From Isoetes taiwanensis (Eukaryota; Streptophyta; Lycopodiopsida; Isoetales; Isoetaceae): DNA of 64,000 nt. This document shows, piece after piece, positions 12,022 through 22,647 of the stretch. The translations under genes and the position numbers were made by a program. The stretch's first letter is position 1; the number at the start of each line of letters is the position of its first letter. Under the pieces are notes generated by a model. The model was given only the letters and a program-made list of their open reading frames with translations, ran no database searches and was not told where the DNA came from. The stretch covers positions 62,001 to 126,000 of the forward strand of contig JAJEKV010000303.1 in assembly GCA_021234155.1 (NCBI GenBank), in the 5' to 3' direction.

Positions 12022-13130
12022 GTGAAATATGGCAAAAGTCTATCCAAAGAAGCTTTAGCGGATATGGAGATGGAAGCTTTCCGCCATTATAAGAAGGAAG
12101 ATAATCTTCTTTATTGTAAGAATAAGTTATGTATCCCCGAGACATCAGGAGTTCGCAAACTCATTCTCCACGACACACATAATAGTCATATAGCAGGGCA
12201 TGCGGGATTTATGAAGACGTATTTTAAAATTCGCTCCAGCTATTTTTGGCCAGGGATGAAGAAGCACATTACGCGATACATTAAGCAATGTCAAGTATTG
12301 CAACGAATAAAGGTGGAAATTGCGTATTCCAAGGGAATTGCGGCCCTTAAATGTTCCAAATGCAAAGTGGGAAGTTATGATCAGGGATTTCATCATGGGG
12401 CTTCTACGCACTCTAAGGAGGCTTTGATGCATTGATGGTTGTGGTCGACAAGCTTTCCAAAATGGCACACTTCTTACCATGTCAAACCACGGATACTGCA
12501 TTAGGTACCGCCTTGTTGTTCACAAGGGAGATATTCCGTCTCCATGGGATGCCCCGTACCATTATATCGAGACCGGGATCCTCGGTTTGTTAGTGCATTT
12601 TGGAAGGTTAGCACTATTTAAACTAAGCTTGCCATGAGCACAACTTACCACCCGCAGACGGATGGCCAAACAAAGCGTACCAATCATATAATCGAAGATA
12701 TGCCACGTAACTATGTCTGGAACAAGCAATCTCAATGGGCAGATTATATCCATTTCGTGGAGTTTGTGTATAACAAATACTAAATAGGAGTCTTCAAGGA
12801 TGTCTCCTTTTATGATCAACTATGGCTACCAATACCTCACTCCAGACACGTGGCATAATCCGGTTTCCAAGGTGGAAGTTTCTCAACAGTTGCTTATAGA
12901 TATGCAGAGCCCAATCGAAGAAGTTCGAGTGTGTTTGTTAGCTACCACAACTGGGCAAAAGAGCCTCGCGGATAGGCATCGGACAACACGAGATTTTCAA
13001 GTTGGTGAGTTCGTATGGCTAAAGATTAAGGTGAGGTAGGCCAAACTCAAAATTGGCAATTGCAAGAAGCTAGCACCTTGATGGGGGGATCCTTTGAGAT
13101 AATCAAGAGGATAGGTTCTCAGACTTACCA
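12022..13130 (+). pseudogene. Gypsy integrase
   Basis: The N-terminal zinc-binding region is at 12090-12310 (HDTHNSHIAGHAGFMKTYF, FWPGMKKHITRYIKQC); the second Cys of the terminal CxxC is lost in QCQVLQ. The catalytic core appears in another frame from about 12420: [20 protein letters not shown] with the first catalytic Asp region, then [18 protein letters not shown], where the second Asp is altered. The segment 12800-13039 matches the C-terminal part (SLADRHRTTRDFQVGEFVWL). Multiple frameshifts and stops are present. Confidence 0.88.
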
Positions 13131-13410
13131 GTGGAATCTACCCACATATTTGAAGATCCGTAGTCTTTCATGTTAGCCTTTTAAAGAAGCATACACCCGA
13201 TCCGAAAGAGATCCTTGATATGCCCACACTTCTGGAGATGACGGAAGATCAATTAGAGATTGTGCACGAGGCTCTCCTTGATCGTGCATATAAGCGGACC
13301 AGGACTCAAATATTGCAGTATTTGGTAAGTGGAAACACTTACCAACGGAAAATATATCATGGGTTCTTAAAGTGGATTTGGATAAGGCTTACCCAGACTT
13401 TATGTGGTAA
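13131..13410 (+). pseudogene. Chromodomain remnant at integrase C-terminus
   Basis: After the integrase tail (FHVSLLKKHTPDP-like, near 13165-13205) the frame from 13220 encodes ALLDRAYKRTRTQILQYLV. A one-base shift then gives KWKHLPTENISWV and a stop at 13408-13410. The order Ile/Leu-x-x-R ... YLVKW..LP.E..SW is the chromodomain signature of plant chromoviruses. In the family this module is thought to direct integration to particular chromatin. It is broken by a single frameshift at about 13327. Confidence 0.8.
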
Positions 13411-14018
13411 TGCCAGGGACGAACCATTCATGATGCGATCGACTCCAACTCTAATGTAAGCACTGCATTATGGATCCGGCAGGGGTCATGTGAGTGTTCG
13501 ATCCGACAAAGCTCATATAAGGGGTTGGGTTAGATGCATCCTAGACGAGAAAATGGGCATATAGGCATTCATGATAGGACACGTTCGTCTACGACTATAA
13601 TGGGGACATTGCCATTCCTTACGCCGACACGAAACACAAGCCTTAGGCATGATAGAATTCCCTTCATTCCTATTTCCTTTTCTTTAAGGGGGTGGTCCCT
13701 TCAATCACACTATTTTAATTATGCATAAGTACTGATGTACTGTAATTCTGCAGGCCGGTAGCATCTACTGTGGCATCTGCAGAAGATTTTAGGCCTCAGT
13801 CTGAGGGCCATCTCTTGTTATTCGAGTGTTGTGTTACATGTCTGCTCCTATATAATTTTCTCATGTGGTGTTTATTATTTGTTACCAATGGACTACGATC
13901 CTAAAAACTTGATCACTAATCATTTTCTGTAACTTTTTATCGCCTGATGAAGTAAGTTTATCTTATAAATTAATTATTTTCTTATTAACCTAACCCCAAT
14001 GCTGAGGACAGCATTATT

Positions 14019-14284
14019 CCAAGGGGGGGGAATGTGATGTTCCATGTATTTATATGGTATATATATATATATATATATACTATGACACGTCACCAGGGTA
14101 TAAGTAGACCCTTCTGGGTCATTAGGAAAAAACTTGGTTTGACCTAAAAGAGCTTTTATTAGCTATGCTAAATTGTTAGTAAGTTAAATAACCTAATTAG
14201 GCTAATTAATGTATTGATTAGTAAAGGTCAGCTAATTAGGGAGTGCCACCTGGCCCAAATCGATTGGCGAGGAGGAACTTGCTA
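14019..14284 (+). mobile_element. Polypurine tract and partial 3' LTR of the gypsy element
   Basis: The purine run AAGGGGGGGGAA (14021-14032) is a polypurine tract, and TGTGATGTTCC directly after it (14033) is the likely LTR start. The LTR contains a TA dinucleotide run (14056-14080) and the block 14192-14278 shared with 5458-5545. It breaks off near 14284, where the S1 repeat begins, so no LTR end is seen. Confidence 0.75.
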
Positions 14285-14560
14285 TGATGGACGCGCCACC
14301 CTTTGCGGTGGTATATTATTTTCTATATGATTGCTAGGTGCTAACATGTATGTATGCTTCCACTGTATAGGATTCTCATAGAGGACGTGGGCTGAATGAC
14401 ACCTCCGTGTTCCACACCCAAACGCTTGGCCATCCCAAGTGGTCCGAGTTAGACGGAGGTCCTGTCCATGGTGATGTAGTCGCCATGGGAGGGGAATTCT
14501 CCGTATTTGTATGATGGGAGCATCGTATAGATTCTAGGAGTGTCACATTCCTTTCATTTG
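14285..14560 (+). repeat. Dispersed repeat S1, copy 1
   Basis: This segment aligns with 63250-63510 in the same orientation. Shared landmarks include GGTATATTATT, TTGCTAGGTG, ATGTATGTATGCTTC, CAAGTGGTCCGAGTTA and ATGGGAGCATC. The copies are diverged. It lies between the gypsy LTR and the DIRS-like RT and may be part of one of them. Confidence 0.7.
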
Positions 14561-14569
14561 CTCTCTAAT

Positions 14570-15265
14570 AGGAATGGTTCCAAAAGCTGCAAGTAAACTC
14601 CATTTGATGCTCGACCTTTAGTTTGTCAAGCAATTTTTGGAGCAGAGACCTTTAGATATAAAGGCATCAATGAGTTTACAGTGGTAAGGAGGGGCGATGT
14701 CTTGGTTACTCTTGATTTTCACTCTGGTTATCACCATGTTGATATGAATCCTTTAGCATGGCCTTATTTGGGTTTTCAATTCCAAGGCAAATTCTATATG
14801 TTTATAGCTCTTCCTTTTGGCCTTTCCACCGCTTGCCATGTTTTTACTAACCTGATCTGTCAGATTGTAAAGCATTTTAGAGAAAACTATATTTCATGCA
14901 CCCCTTACGTAGACAACATCCTTTTTGCTATTGTTGTTGGGTGCGTGCTTTCATTTTGCGGACTTTCGATTCCACAAGTTTCCTCATTGCTCCATATAAT
15001 TGGATAACTATGCCTCCATTACTTCTTGGTCCCAATGGTACGTCTGTGCCCGTTTGCCCTAGTTAAGATTAATGCATCGCTGCTGAACTTTGCTTATATT
15101 TGGGAGCCAGTCTCTCCGGTGGTTTTGTTATCTTATGATGCTAGTAGTTCAGGTTGGGGGGTTTGGGTTCAGTTGTGGCATAATAAATATGATGTTGAAG
15201 ATAATCAGATGTTGAATGCGCATGGATGCTTAGGGTACGTACACAAAAAAGGAAAAATTGGATGA
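14570..15265 (+). pseudogene. DIRS-like reverse transcriptase / RNase H fragment
   Basis: From 14681 the frame encodes GDVLVTLDFHSGYHHVDMNP, YLGFQFQGKFYMFIALPFGL and STACHVFTNL, then the catalytic box as YVDN (Tyr codon at 14906). The motif set D-x-x-SGYHHVDI ... LGF ... LPFGLS.A..VFT is characteristic of RT in DIRS-order elements, which use a tyrosine recombinase instead of integrase, and differs from gypsy RT. Just upstream, 14575-14680 gives MLDL and FVKQFLEQ in a second frame. Downstream, 15026-15265 gives PVVLLSYDASSSGWGVWVQL, matching the RNase H start. The second catalytic Asp is Asn. No tyrosine recombinase or terminal repeats were found. Confidence 0.75.
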
Positions 15266-15765
15266 TAGGGCATAATTGTATGGTATATCTGAGTCTAAAG
15301 GTTAACGAATGTATGTACTAAGTTCTCATAAAATTCTTATAAGAAGGGACGACAAATTTAATGAGCTTGCCTTCAATGCAAATTTCAAAAATAAAAGGTA
15401 ACTTCTAAAAGAAAACTTGTACATGATAATATCATAGAAATAGATGAGTTAAAAGAGGACGATAAAGATGAACGACAAGAAATCAATACAAATATAACAT
15501 ACATTTGGATATAGAAGTTGCAGAAATAGAATCACAAGTAGTTGAATATGTAGCATAATAACAGGGGGTTTTTTTTTGGGTTTTTTATACGCTTTTCATT
15601 AAGGTTTTCCTATGATTTGGATGATGTATTCACGTGCATGTACTAAACAGTATTTCTAGAGTGCACCCCATTTTTAGCCATTGATTTTAAAGAAGAGGGG
15701 AAATCGTGTGGTTGTTGGTGTTTTAGTGTTTGCATGTTTTTTTAGTGACTGGCATATTAGGTTTC
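15266..15765. other. No gene seen
   Basis: This stretch is AT-rich with stops in all frames. It might include the decayed remainder of the DIRS-like element, but nothing recognisable remains. Confidence 0.5.
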
Positions 15766-15882
15766 AATAATGTACAAAGGATTCCACGATTAGGTTAGGG
15801 TTCCAGATTTGCTAACAGGCAGCAGGCCAGAAACAGGCGATCCAGAAGCAAAGGATTCCATACAAAGGATTCCGCGACCCAA

Positions 15883-16050
15883 ATGGGGATTTCTAAAGCT
15901 GTAAGTACTCCGGCAGTTCTGATCTTTGCAATAGCATTTTCACTAAGAAACAGAGCATCCCTTGTTGTTCTTTTCCCGCTTATTCATTGTGCACTTACTG
16001 GATTCATTGTAGCCTTTTGTTCCGGATTTGCTATGCAAAGCGGGCCATAA
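15883..16050 (+). CDS. Short ORF, signal-peptide-like, copy 1 (55 aa)
   Basis: The product begins MGISKAVSTPAVLIFAIAFS: one Lys followed by a hydrophobic core, as in a secretory signal peptide, then an unremarkable hydrophobic tail with three Cys. I do not recognise the family. The first 20 residues are nearly the same as in the copy at 16201, which suggests the duplicated unit may be a first exon. Both copies also carry GTAAGT (15901 here), a strong 5' splice donor, at codons 7-8, so the real exon could end there. Equally, this may be chance within a noncoding repeat. Confidence 0.3.
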   Translation: MGISKAVSTPAVLIFAIAFSLRNRASLVVLFPLIHCALTGFIVAFCSGFAMQSGP

Positions 16051-16200
16051 ACAAGCTATCCGAAGCAAAAGGATTCCATACAAAGGATTCCACGATTAAG
16101 TTGGGGTCCCGCATTTGCTTGAGCGGCAAAGGCGAGGCTTGAGCAACTCATGTAATGGAAGAACGTGCGCAAAGAACCTAAATCTCGAACCTTTGCCCAA

Positions 16201-16305
16201 ATGGGGATTTCTAAAGCTGTAAGTATTCTGGCAGTTCTGATCTTTGCAATAGCGTTCTCATCCATCAATAAACTATACTCCTCTCTTTCAAAAGAAGGAA
16301 GATAG
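16201..16305 (+). CDS. Short ORF, signal-peptide-like, copy 2 (34 aa)
   Basis: The product begins MGISKAVSILAVLIFAIAFS, a better signal-peptide profile than copy 1 because the Pro in the core is Leu, and then diverges to SINKLYSSLSKEGR before the stop. The change after residue 20 coincides with the end of the duplicated block. No downstream exon could be recognised; the next open frame (16315-16524) matches no family I know. It could be a gene fragment captured and duplicated by a transposon. Confidence 0.3.
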   Translation: MGISKAVSILAVLIFAIAFSSINKLYSSLSKEGR

Positions 16306-17855
16306 AACATTTTCATGGTGGTCATATTTATGTTTAGATTGGTATCAAATATACAGCGGCGCTGGCAGTTATGGACATGGCATCACCAGAAGGTTTACTT
16401 CTTCTTTCCATCTCCAGTTATGTCCATAACGACAGTTCCAGGTTCACTCCCTTTTCCATCTAGAAATTGCTTGGTCAACCAAGACACAGGTTCCTACTCT
16501 TGGCATACAAGTCGTCAAGTGTAAGCTTTTCTTTACTAGTTATTTAGCAAGCAAAGGCTAAAGCATGACATTTGATTCAAATTAATAGTAATAGTAATTT
16601 GAGTCAGCTTGAAATGTTGTTTGCAGAATGGAAATCCTTAATAACTACTAATAACTACTGGAAGGTAATTCTAGGAGTGGAATACAGAGCTCGGGACAAT
16701 TTGAAGCCTGTGATGGATTAAGCATGATGGATTAAGCAGTTTGAGAAGATGTGGATTGTGCACTTGCAGGTTTTAATGTCTCGCCATGCATACCATATCT
16801 TATTTCTTATTTAGCATTGTGACAAATGAAATTCTTCATTGTAGTGCTTGTAAGAACACTGCCATTTATTTCATTGTAGTGCAAGTTTATGTGATGGTTT
16901 CCATCAAGGATTCTATTTTTCAATTTGGCTACATGAATACCAAAGCTATGCATCACATGTAAAAGCGCTTTTGAAGGTCATGGAACCTTTTACATTAATT
17001 GCATCCTCTACTCTTGTTTATAAATTAAATTGGTATATCAAATTAGGACATCTGGTATTACATGGTTATACATGAAAAAGGTGTAAGCCTTGGCACTTAT
17101 ACTTACATAAACAACCTCTATAGTGTATATTTCTAGGCACTTACACACTTACATAAAACAGGCTAACTGGCCCATAAAGTTTACCTAGGCTAACTCGCCC
17201 ATAAAGTTTACCTATGTTTGCTTTAGTTAGGGCCCGAAGGGCCCAAAATTTTTTTTAATATAACAATCAACACACAACTACCATTAACATTATTAACACA
17301 AACCATTGCATTTAAAACATTTAAATGAAAATCCCCCTTAAACCCCCATTGGTTTGGGTGCATATCACACGAGGGGTTACGTAGGGGCGAGAGCCCCAAA
17401 AATATATTTACAATACATGTACAAAATTAACACCATTAAGTACATTCTCTCAAACCTTATAGTATTTTGCAAACCTTAATATACAGTATACAAAAACTTG
17501 TACATGCATACCCCACAAACGAGGATCGCTATGTACGGTCCAGATCTTGGAATAAAGGACAAATATGCCCATCCGAGCGACTCTCGTTCTGGAGTAACCC
17601 CGGTGAACACATCGCCACAACCAATTGCATCACAACTAACTCAGCAAGAGCAAGAACTTACAGGTGCAATGAAGAAAAGAAAAGGTGAGATTGAGAAATT
17701 ATAAGAAATGGTTAAGCATGATCTGTTAATAGGGAAAAGCAAGACAAACAAAAAGGCGTTAGCAATCATGATGATATTTGCGATGAATTTTTGAAATAAA
17801 GATCTAAAACGGCAAATTTAGGCCTTTAAAGCAGTTCCTTGTAATGGAGGCTTTA
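16306..17855. other. No gene seen; one 28-base tandem duplication
   Basis: No domain was recognised on either strand. At 17160-17215 a 28-base unit (GCCCATAAAGTTTACCTA core) occurs twice in direct succession with one change. The open frames at 17467-17704 overlap each other and show no motif. Confidence 0.5.
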
Positions 17856-19262
17856 AGAATAGAATAGAATAGAATAGAATAGAATATGATTTTATCGTCC
17901 ACTTTGAGACCAACCGGGCCTATGGGACCCAAGTACAAAGAGAGAAGCAGCGATTACTACCGGGGATTAAACCGGGGAAAACCTTAGTAGCAATAAGGAT
18001 GCCGACATACCGCATGCTTATATACATAATCACAAGTCTGGTGAGGTTAATGCCGGACGAGGGGGCATAACCCGAAGTCCAGCGTATCCATTACCTCCCC
18101 GAGGTAACGATCCCAACAAGCCTACGATGCCGCGGCTTTAGGGGGCTCATACGAGGCTGATGGGGCACAACTAACGGAAGCATCTACCGGCCGGATATGC
18201 TTTCATTATCTGCCGAGCCCGAGGGCGTGACTTTCATCCTCAATGGCTCCCTCGTTGACAAAGATCGATAGACTCTGTCCTCACGTGGCTCCCCGAATCC
18301 ATCTCCCTGTCTCAATGCGGAGGTGGTGTGCACCTCAGGCGAATGGAAGCAATCACCCTAGCGCTTTTTCATGGGTAGATGGGTGCGAGGTAGTGGTGTG
18401 GGCCCCTCGTGAGCATGGGATTAACCCGATGTCGATAATTTGCCACCTTGACATGTGACAGGGCCTCGGTGCATCCCAAAGCTTGGCCATGAAGCAAGCA
18501 TCCAAATCTTGCTTCAAGGCGCCGCGTTCCTTCGGGTATGCACCGGTCCACATTTGTGTGCCCGCACATTCCATCGCGAGAACCATCGGGCTTGCTTGTC
18601 TTTCCAAAGAAGCTTTGAGTGAGTGCCGGGCCCATCGCCACCCGCCAAAGCAAGGTTGGGCAGCCGGGCTTCATCCATAGCCACCACCTTCCTCGAAGTA
18701 AATAATGTGACGTTCCGCAGCCCTCCAGAATGGAAGGAAGCCCTGTCTCCTGGAGCAAGATCTCGATATGGGACCGCGGGATTTCACTCCCGCGTGCGGG
18801 CCAAGAAGGCCTTCATGCACGCCTAGATCGTTCCAAGTGGTGAGGGATATCACCGCCCCCACACCACGCCCCATAGGAGGACCGGTTCAACCAAGGCCGA
18901 ACAACAAGTGTGCTCGGTGACCCCATGCATCTGGCTTCGCCTTGTGATCGTTGTTTTGCATTGCATGGGGCTTTCCGGCTGATGACCCGAACCCGATGGA
19001 TGCATCGTGTGTGTGGTAGTAGAGAAACTCAATGCCCAAATACTTATAAGACGAGCCACCTCCACTACACCCTCGGTAAGTGAATGAGGGAAGGCGTGGG
19101 TGCCGGATGATGGGACCAAAGAAGCACCCTCGTCTTGGCCAAGTTAACTCTCATGCCGGTGAATTGGCGTAAAGTGTCCAAAGCATCCGGTGGCGCTGCA
19201 TGTCCTCCAGGGGTATATGGGAGCAGGTCAACATCATCAGATATATGAGTTGCCGGATTATG
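17856..19262 (-). mobile_element. LINE copy A, 5'-truncated, with pentanucleotide tail
   Basis: Read on the minus strand, this holds the end of a LINE reverse transcriptase and the C-terminal region. Near 19232 the catalytic box region reads LIY-DDVDLL, with a one-base deletion at the Ala of YADD. QFTGMRVNLAKTRVLL follows, then C-terminal blocks matching LINE copy C (GVKSRGPISRSCSRRQ here, VKSIVPYRSCGRN there). The 3' UTR ends in repeated TATTC (17856-17885; AGAAT on plus), shared with copy C together with GGGTCCC-AGGCC sequence upstream. It is truncated at 19262 and full of frameshifts. Confidence 0.8.
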
Positions 19263-21710
19263 TTAAAGCTAACTCATCGCAAAAACCATGGTAATATTTT
19301 GAGAAATATGGAGAATGCAAATAGTGCGAGTACTCCATTGGTTCTAGGGCAGAAGTTACCATTAGAATAATGCCCTATTATGGAGGCAGAGAAGTTAGAA
19401 ATGGAAGAAACACCCTAAAAAGCTAATTGAATGTCTATTACATGTACCTACTATTTCTAAGTGTCTGGCGGTGGAGAGCTAGACACTTTTTTGGAATCTT
19501 TATCTGGCTTCGATTCTAGGCTAGAAGCTTCATCGATGCTCCCAAAATTAGAGATAGAGAGATTAGTGTAAGTGGAGTTAAGGTGGGTATCTGACTTGGT
19601 TCGAGAAATCTTGAGGCCCCTTGTTATCTACCGTGTAAATCAGAAAACTCACACTACAATTTAGAAATAGTAGGAAAATTTCCTGTTAAAAAATAACGAT
19701 TTTTCTGGTTACTTTCAGTAGGAATGTTGTGCAAATATGTAGCTGATAGACTGGGCTAGATCCAACATGAAATGTGCTAACTGTGCTTAAGAAATTTCCC
19801 TAACCAAGGTATCTGGGAAAAATCTCGGTTGAAAACATCAATTCCAGCAGTTCATCAAACTTTTTTTATTCTCTGTTATGGCTGGTTCACGGAGTCTATA
19901 TTCTTGGATTGAATGTTGTCCATGTGACACACTGCGATTGCCTTAGACACGACACCTCACCCACTATAAACAATGTTGGAAGTTTTTTTCTTCTCAATTT
20001 TTGTTTTTTGTTTCATTCAGAAAACTTTTATCCTGGGGGAGCCGAAACAATGATGCCAGATTAATATTTAATAATATTTAAAGGACAATAAAATATTAAG
20101 AAACAATTTTAAGACTCAGTATTTCTATTGTTCACAAAAAAAAGTCAGTATTTCTACTGTTCAGAAACATTTGAGTTCACAAAATCAAGTTCTTATCATG
20201 ATAGAAATGTCCAGAGAAGTTCACAATGGTAGAAATATCCAAAGAAATTCAGATCTTCGAGTTCTTCTTGTAGTTTTGCAGCATAGCTGCTAAACACGTA
20301 GCATCGGTAGTAGATACAATCACACATTGGTTTATAGTAGCAACCCAAAAATACCCTAGATGTGCAGAACTATCATCGTCATCCTCATAAGCACTGAGAG
20401 CTTGATTTCCAATAATCTCACTAGAAACATTTTGCAAAGCTAGACTACTAACTGAAATACCAACAGTAGCATCAAAGAAACAGATACAATCGCACATTGG
20501 TAGCATCAGCAACAGATATAACCACACATTGGTTCATAGTAGCAGCTCAAAAATACTCCAGATGCGCATAACTATCATCGTCATCCTCATAAGCACTGGA
20601 AGCTTTGATTTTCAATAATCTTACTGGAAACATTTTGCAAAGCTAGACTGCCTACTGCAAAATTGAAAATTTTTTATGACAAAAAAGAAATTCTAATTCA
20701 ATACCAATTGAAGCAAACAAAACATTCACAAAATACGTACCTTCAATTATAGTTGTACTTTCCTTTTCCTCAATACCAACAAGTACAAAACTTTTCTTTG
20801 CTTTATCACCTAGCATTAACTATCATGTATTACCAGAAAGAGACAATAAAAACACGAATAACGTACCAGAACCTGCGGCCTTTTTGCTCAGATCAATTGA
20901 CTGTAAAACTTTTGAAGACGACACACCAAGAAACTTTTTTCTCTTTCTTCTTTGTTTCTTCTCTTAGAACTTTCTTATACATCCTCAAAGTACCATTCTC
21001 ATGGTATGGACAAGCATTAATGCTCATAGCTACATTTCATTGAATGTCCTATGATCGATTATACCTGTAGAACATATTGAATATTAGAAACATTCATATA
21101 AACATAAACTTAATTACAAAAGAAATTACTTTTGATATAACTCCATGCTTCTGTACCCTCTAACGAGTTGCGCAACCTGTAGAGGTACACCAGCCAGTGG
21201 CATCCGTGTAACAGCAGAGTCTCCGCATCTAGGACCTTCCCCAGGGTCTTCAACCAAGAAGATAATTGATTCACCCCAAGCCTAGTCTTTGAATACCATG
21301 CATGAAAGAATAAACAGTCAGAAATAAACAAACAAAACAAAATAAAATAGAAACGTTTCTTGACCTGTCAATCGGTTGCATAAAGAATAGATGAGAGTCT
21401 CCAGATTCTTTTTGAGATAAATTGCGAATATACTGCTTAGATGTCATAAGGAAAATGTTCCTTATAGCTTCATATAGGAGGTCTAAAGTGGTTGTTATCA
21501 AACTTGTTATAAGTTGTGCACCAATTCTTACTAGTCTTCTCATTATATAGGAGAAACTCAGATGAACCATCAACTTCAACAGTTAAATCAACATCCATCA
21601 CGGCATAAATTTTCTGTGCACCTCTAATAGCTAGTTTAGAACACAAATAAAAGCACAACCTCTTATGGCAATCCCTACTATAACTAATTTCATAGACGTA
21701 ATCGCGTTGA
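19263..21710. other. No secure gene; possible decayed minus-strand coding sequence
   Basis: Minus-strand open frames at 20249-20527, 21110-21340 and 21271-21988 have non-repetitive composition, including an acidic stretch YEDDDDSSAHLGYFW. They could be exons of an old gene or retroelement, but I recognise no family. A direct duplication inside is listed separately. Confidence 0.35.
20285..20660. repeat. Direct duplication of about 165 bases
   Basis: Segments beginning near 20301 and 20505 share CACACATTGGTT, ATCATCGTCATCCTCATAAG and ACATTTTGCAAAGCTAGACT in the same order. On the minus strand each unit can encode the acidic Asp-rich stretch seen in the frame 20249-20527; the second copy is broken. 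Confidence 0.75.
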
Positions 21711-21714
21711 CAAT

Positions 21715-22647
21715 CACATTGATTGTCGCGTATTGCCCATCTAATAGCGATAAATTGGAAATGTTGGATCTGGGGGAGGTGATAAGAAATGGAAGGACAA
21801 AGGCCTATGTTCCTGGTGGGCAATCTGAATGCCAGGACGAGGCAAGAACAGGCACAAGTCATGAACATCAATGAGATAAGTGGGCAATGGACGCAGACAG
21901 TAAGAACGAAAAAGTGGAAAAGATACACGGAGGACAACTGGGACATGAATGCCAAGGTTTCTGCTGGTCGAGATATGCACCACAACATGGGTAATCATAA
22001 GGAATGGCCTATAGGTGGGACAAGTCAGGAGAGTTCACAAGTCAAAATACACATAGTAAGAGCATAGTATATAATGTGATTCTATATGAGAAGGTAGTAG
22101 CAGACGTTTTACAGATAAGGCTCTCAGAATAGCCAATAGGGAAAAGGGAGAGTCATAGACCAATCCACATAATAATGATAAGCAATTAATTTGGAGACAG
22201 AGTCAAAATGGAAATAGGTAACTGGAGATGGAAAGAACACAGCGCAAATGAAAATGGAAATAGACTCAATGACATTCTAGTATGGACAGCTATGGAGATA
22301 TTTGGTGAAAAAAGGAGTGGCAGGAAGAATCAGACATTCAATGCATCTGTGTGCTATGATGATGAGTGTAGGGAACATAAAAGAAAGGTGAGACAACCTA
22401 AGAGATTCTGGATGGGAATGAAAAGGAAAAGAGGATGTCAAAATAAAGGGGCCGAACCATCGCATGACCAAGAAGGGATTGACTGGGAGCAATACTTAGA
22501 AAGGCTGTATAAGACAGCTTCATCACCAATAATTGTACCAAACGGAGGACAAACATCTCGTTTCAGTGGACATGAGGTCATGATTGCGTTATAGAAGATG
22601 TCCAATAACAAAGCTCCTAACCTATATGGCCTTACAGTGGAGATGGT
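21715..22647 (+). pseudogene. LINE type 2 fragment: endonuclease to RT start
   Basis: The plus strand encodes parts of a non-LTR retrotransposon ORF2. At 21789-22067 the frame has PMFLVGNLNARTRQEQAQ, matching the APE-type endonuclease motif GDFNART with Asp and Phe replaced. At 22208-22647 it gives VCYDDECREHKRKVRQPKRF, then WEQYLERLYKTASSP, then HEVMIAL and KMSNNKAPNLYGLTVEM (stop TAG between them), corresponding to the linker and RT block 0/1 where KAPG.DG is expected. The sequence stops abruptly at 22647, where the LTR of element X begins, so X probably inserted into it. No overlap with LINE copies A-C allows comparison. Confidence 0.8.

Larger units (their letters stand above)
9480..14284 (+). 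mobile_element. Degenerate Ty3/gypsy chromovirus
   Basis: Domains occur in gypsy order: gag-like sequence, protease, reverse transcriptase, RNase H, integrase, chromodomain remnant, polypurine tract and 3' LTR. The chromodomain after integrase places it among chromoviruses. Every domain carries stops or frameshifts. No 5' LTR with primer site was found; the 5458-5545 block could be a relic of it. The 3' LTR appears cut short at about 14284, where a different dispersed repeat begins. Confidence 0.85.
15775..16305 (+). repeat. Partial duplication carrying a short signal-peptide-like ORF
   Basis: Two copies share GGATTCCATACAAAGGATTC upstream and a block of about 70 bases starting at ATG 15883 and ATG 16201. 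Copy 2 has about 110 extra bases between the upstream motif and the ATG. A third partial copy of the upstream motif lies near 15777. Confidence 0.7.

Noticed and set aside
18369-18758. 129-codon minus-strand frame as a possible host gene
   Set aside because: It corresponds to the LINE C-terminal region seen in other frames and in copy C.
21110-21340. Possible MutS-like or other host protein segment on the minus strand
   Set aside because: A weak resemblance of one short segment only, not supported by neighbouring frames.
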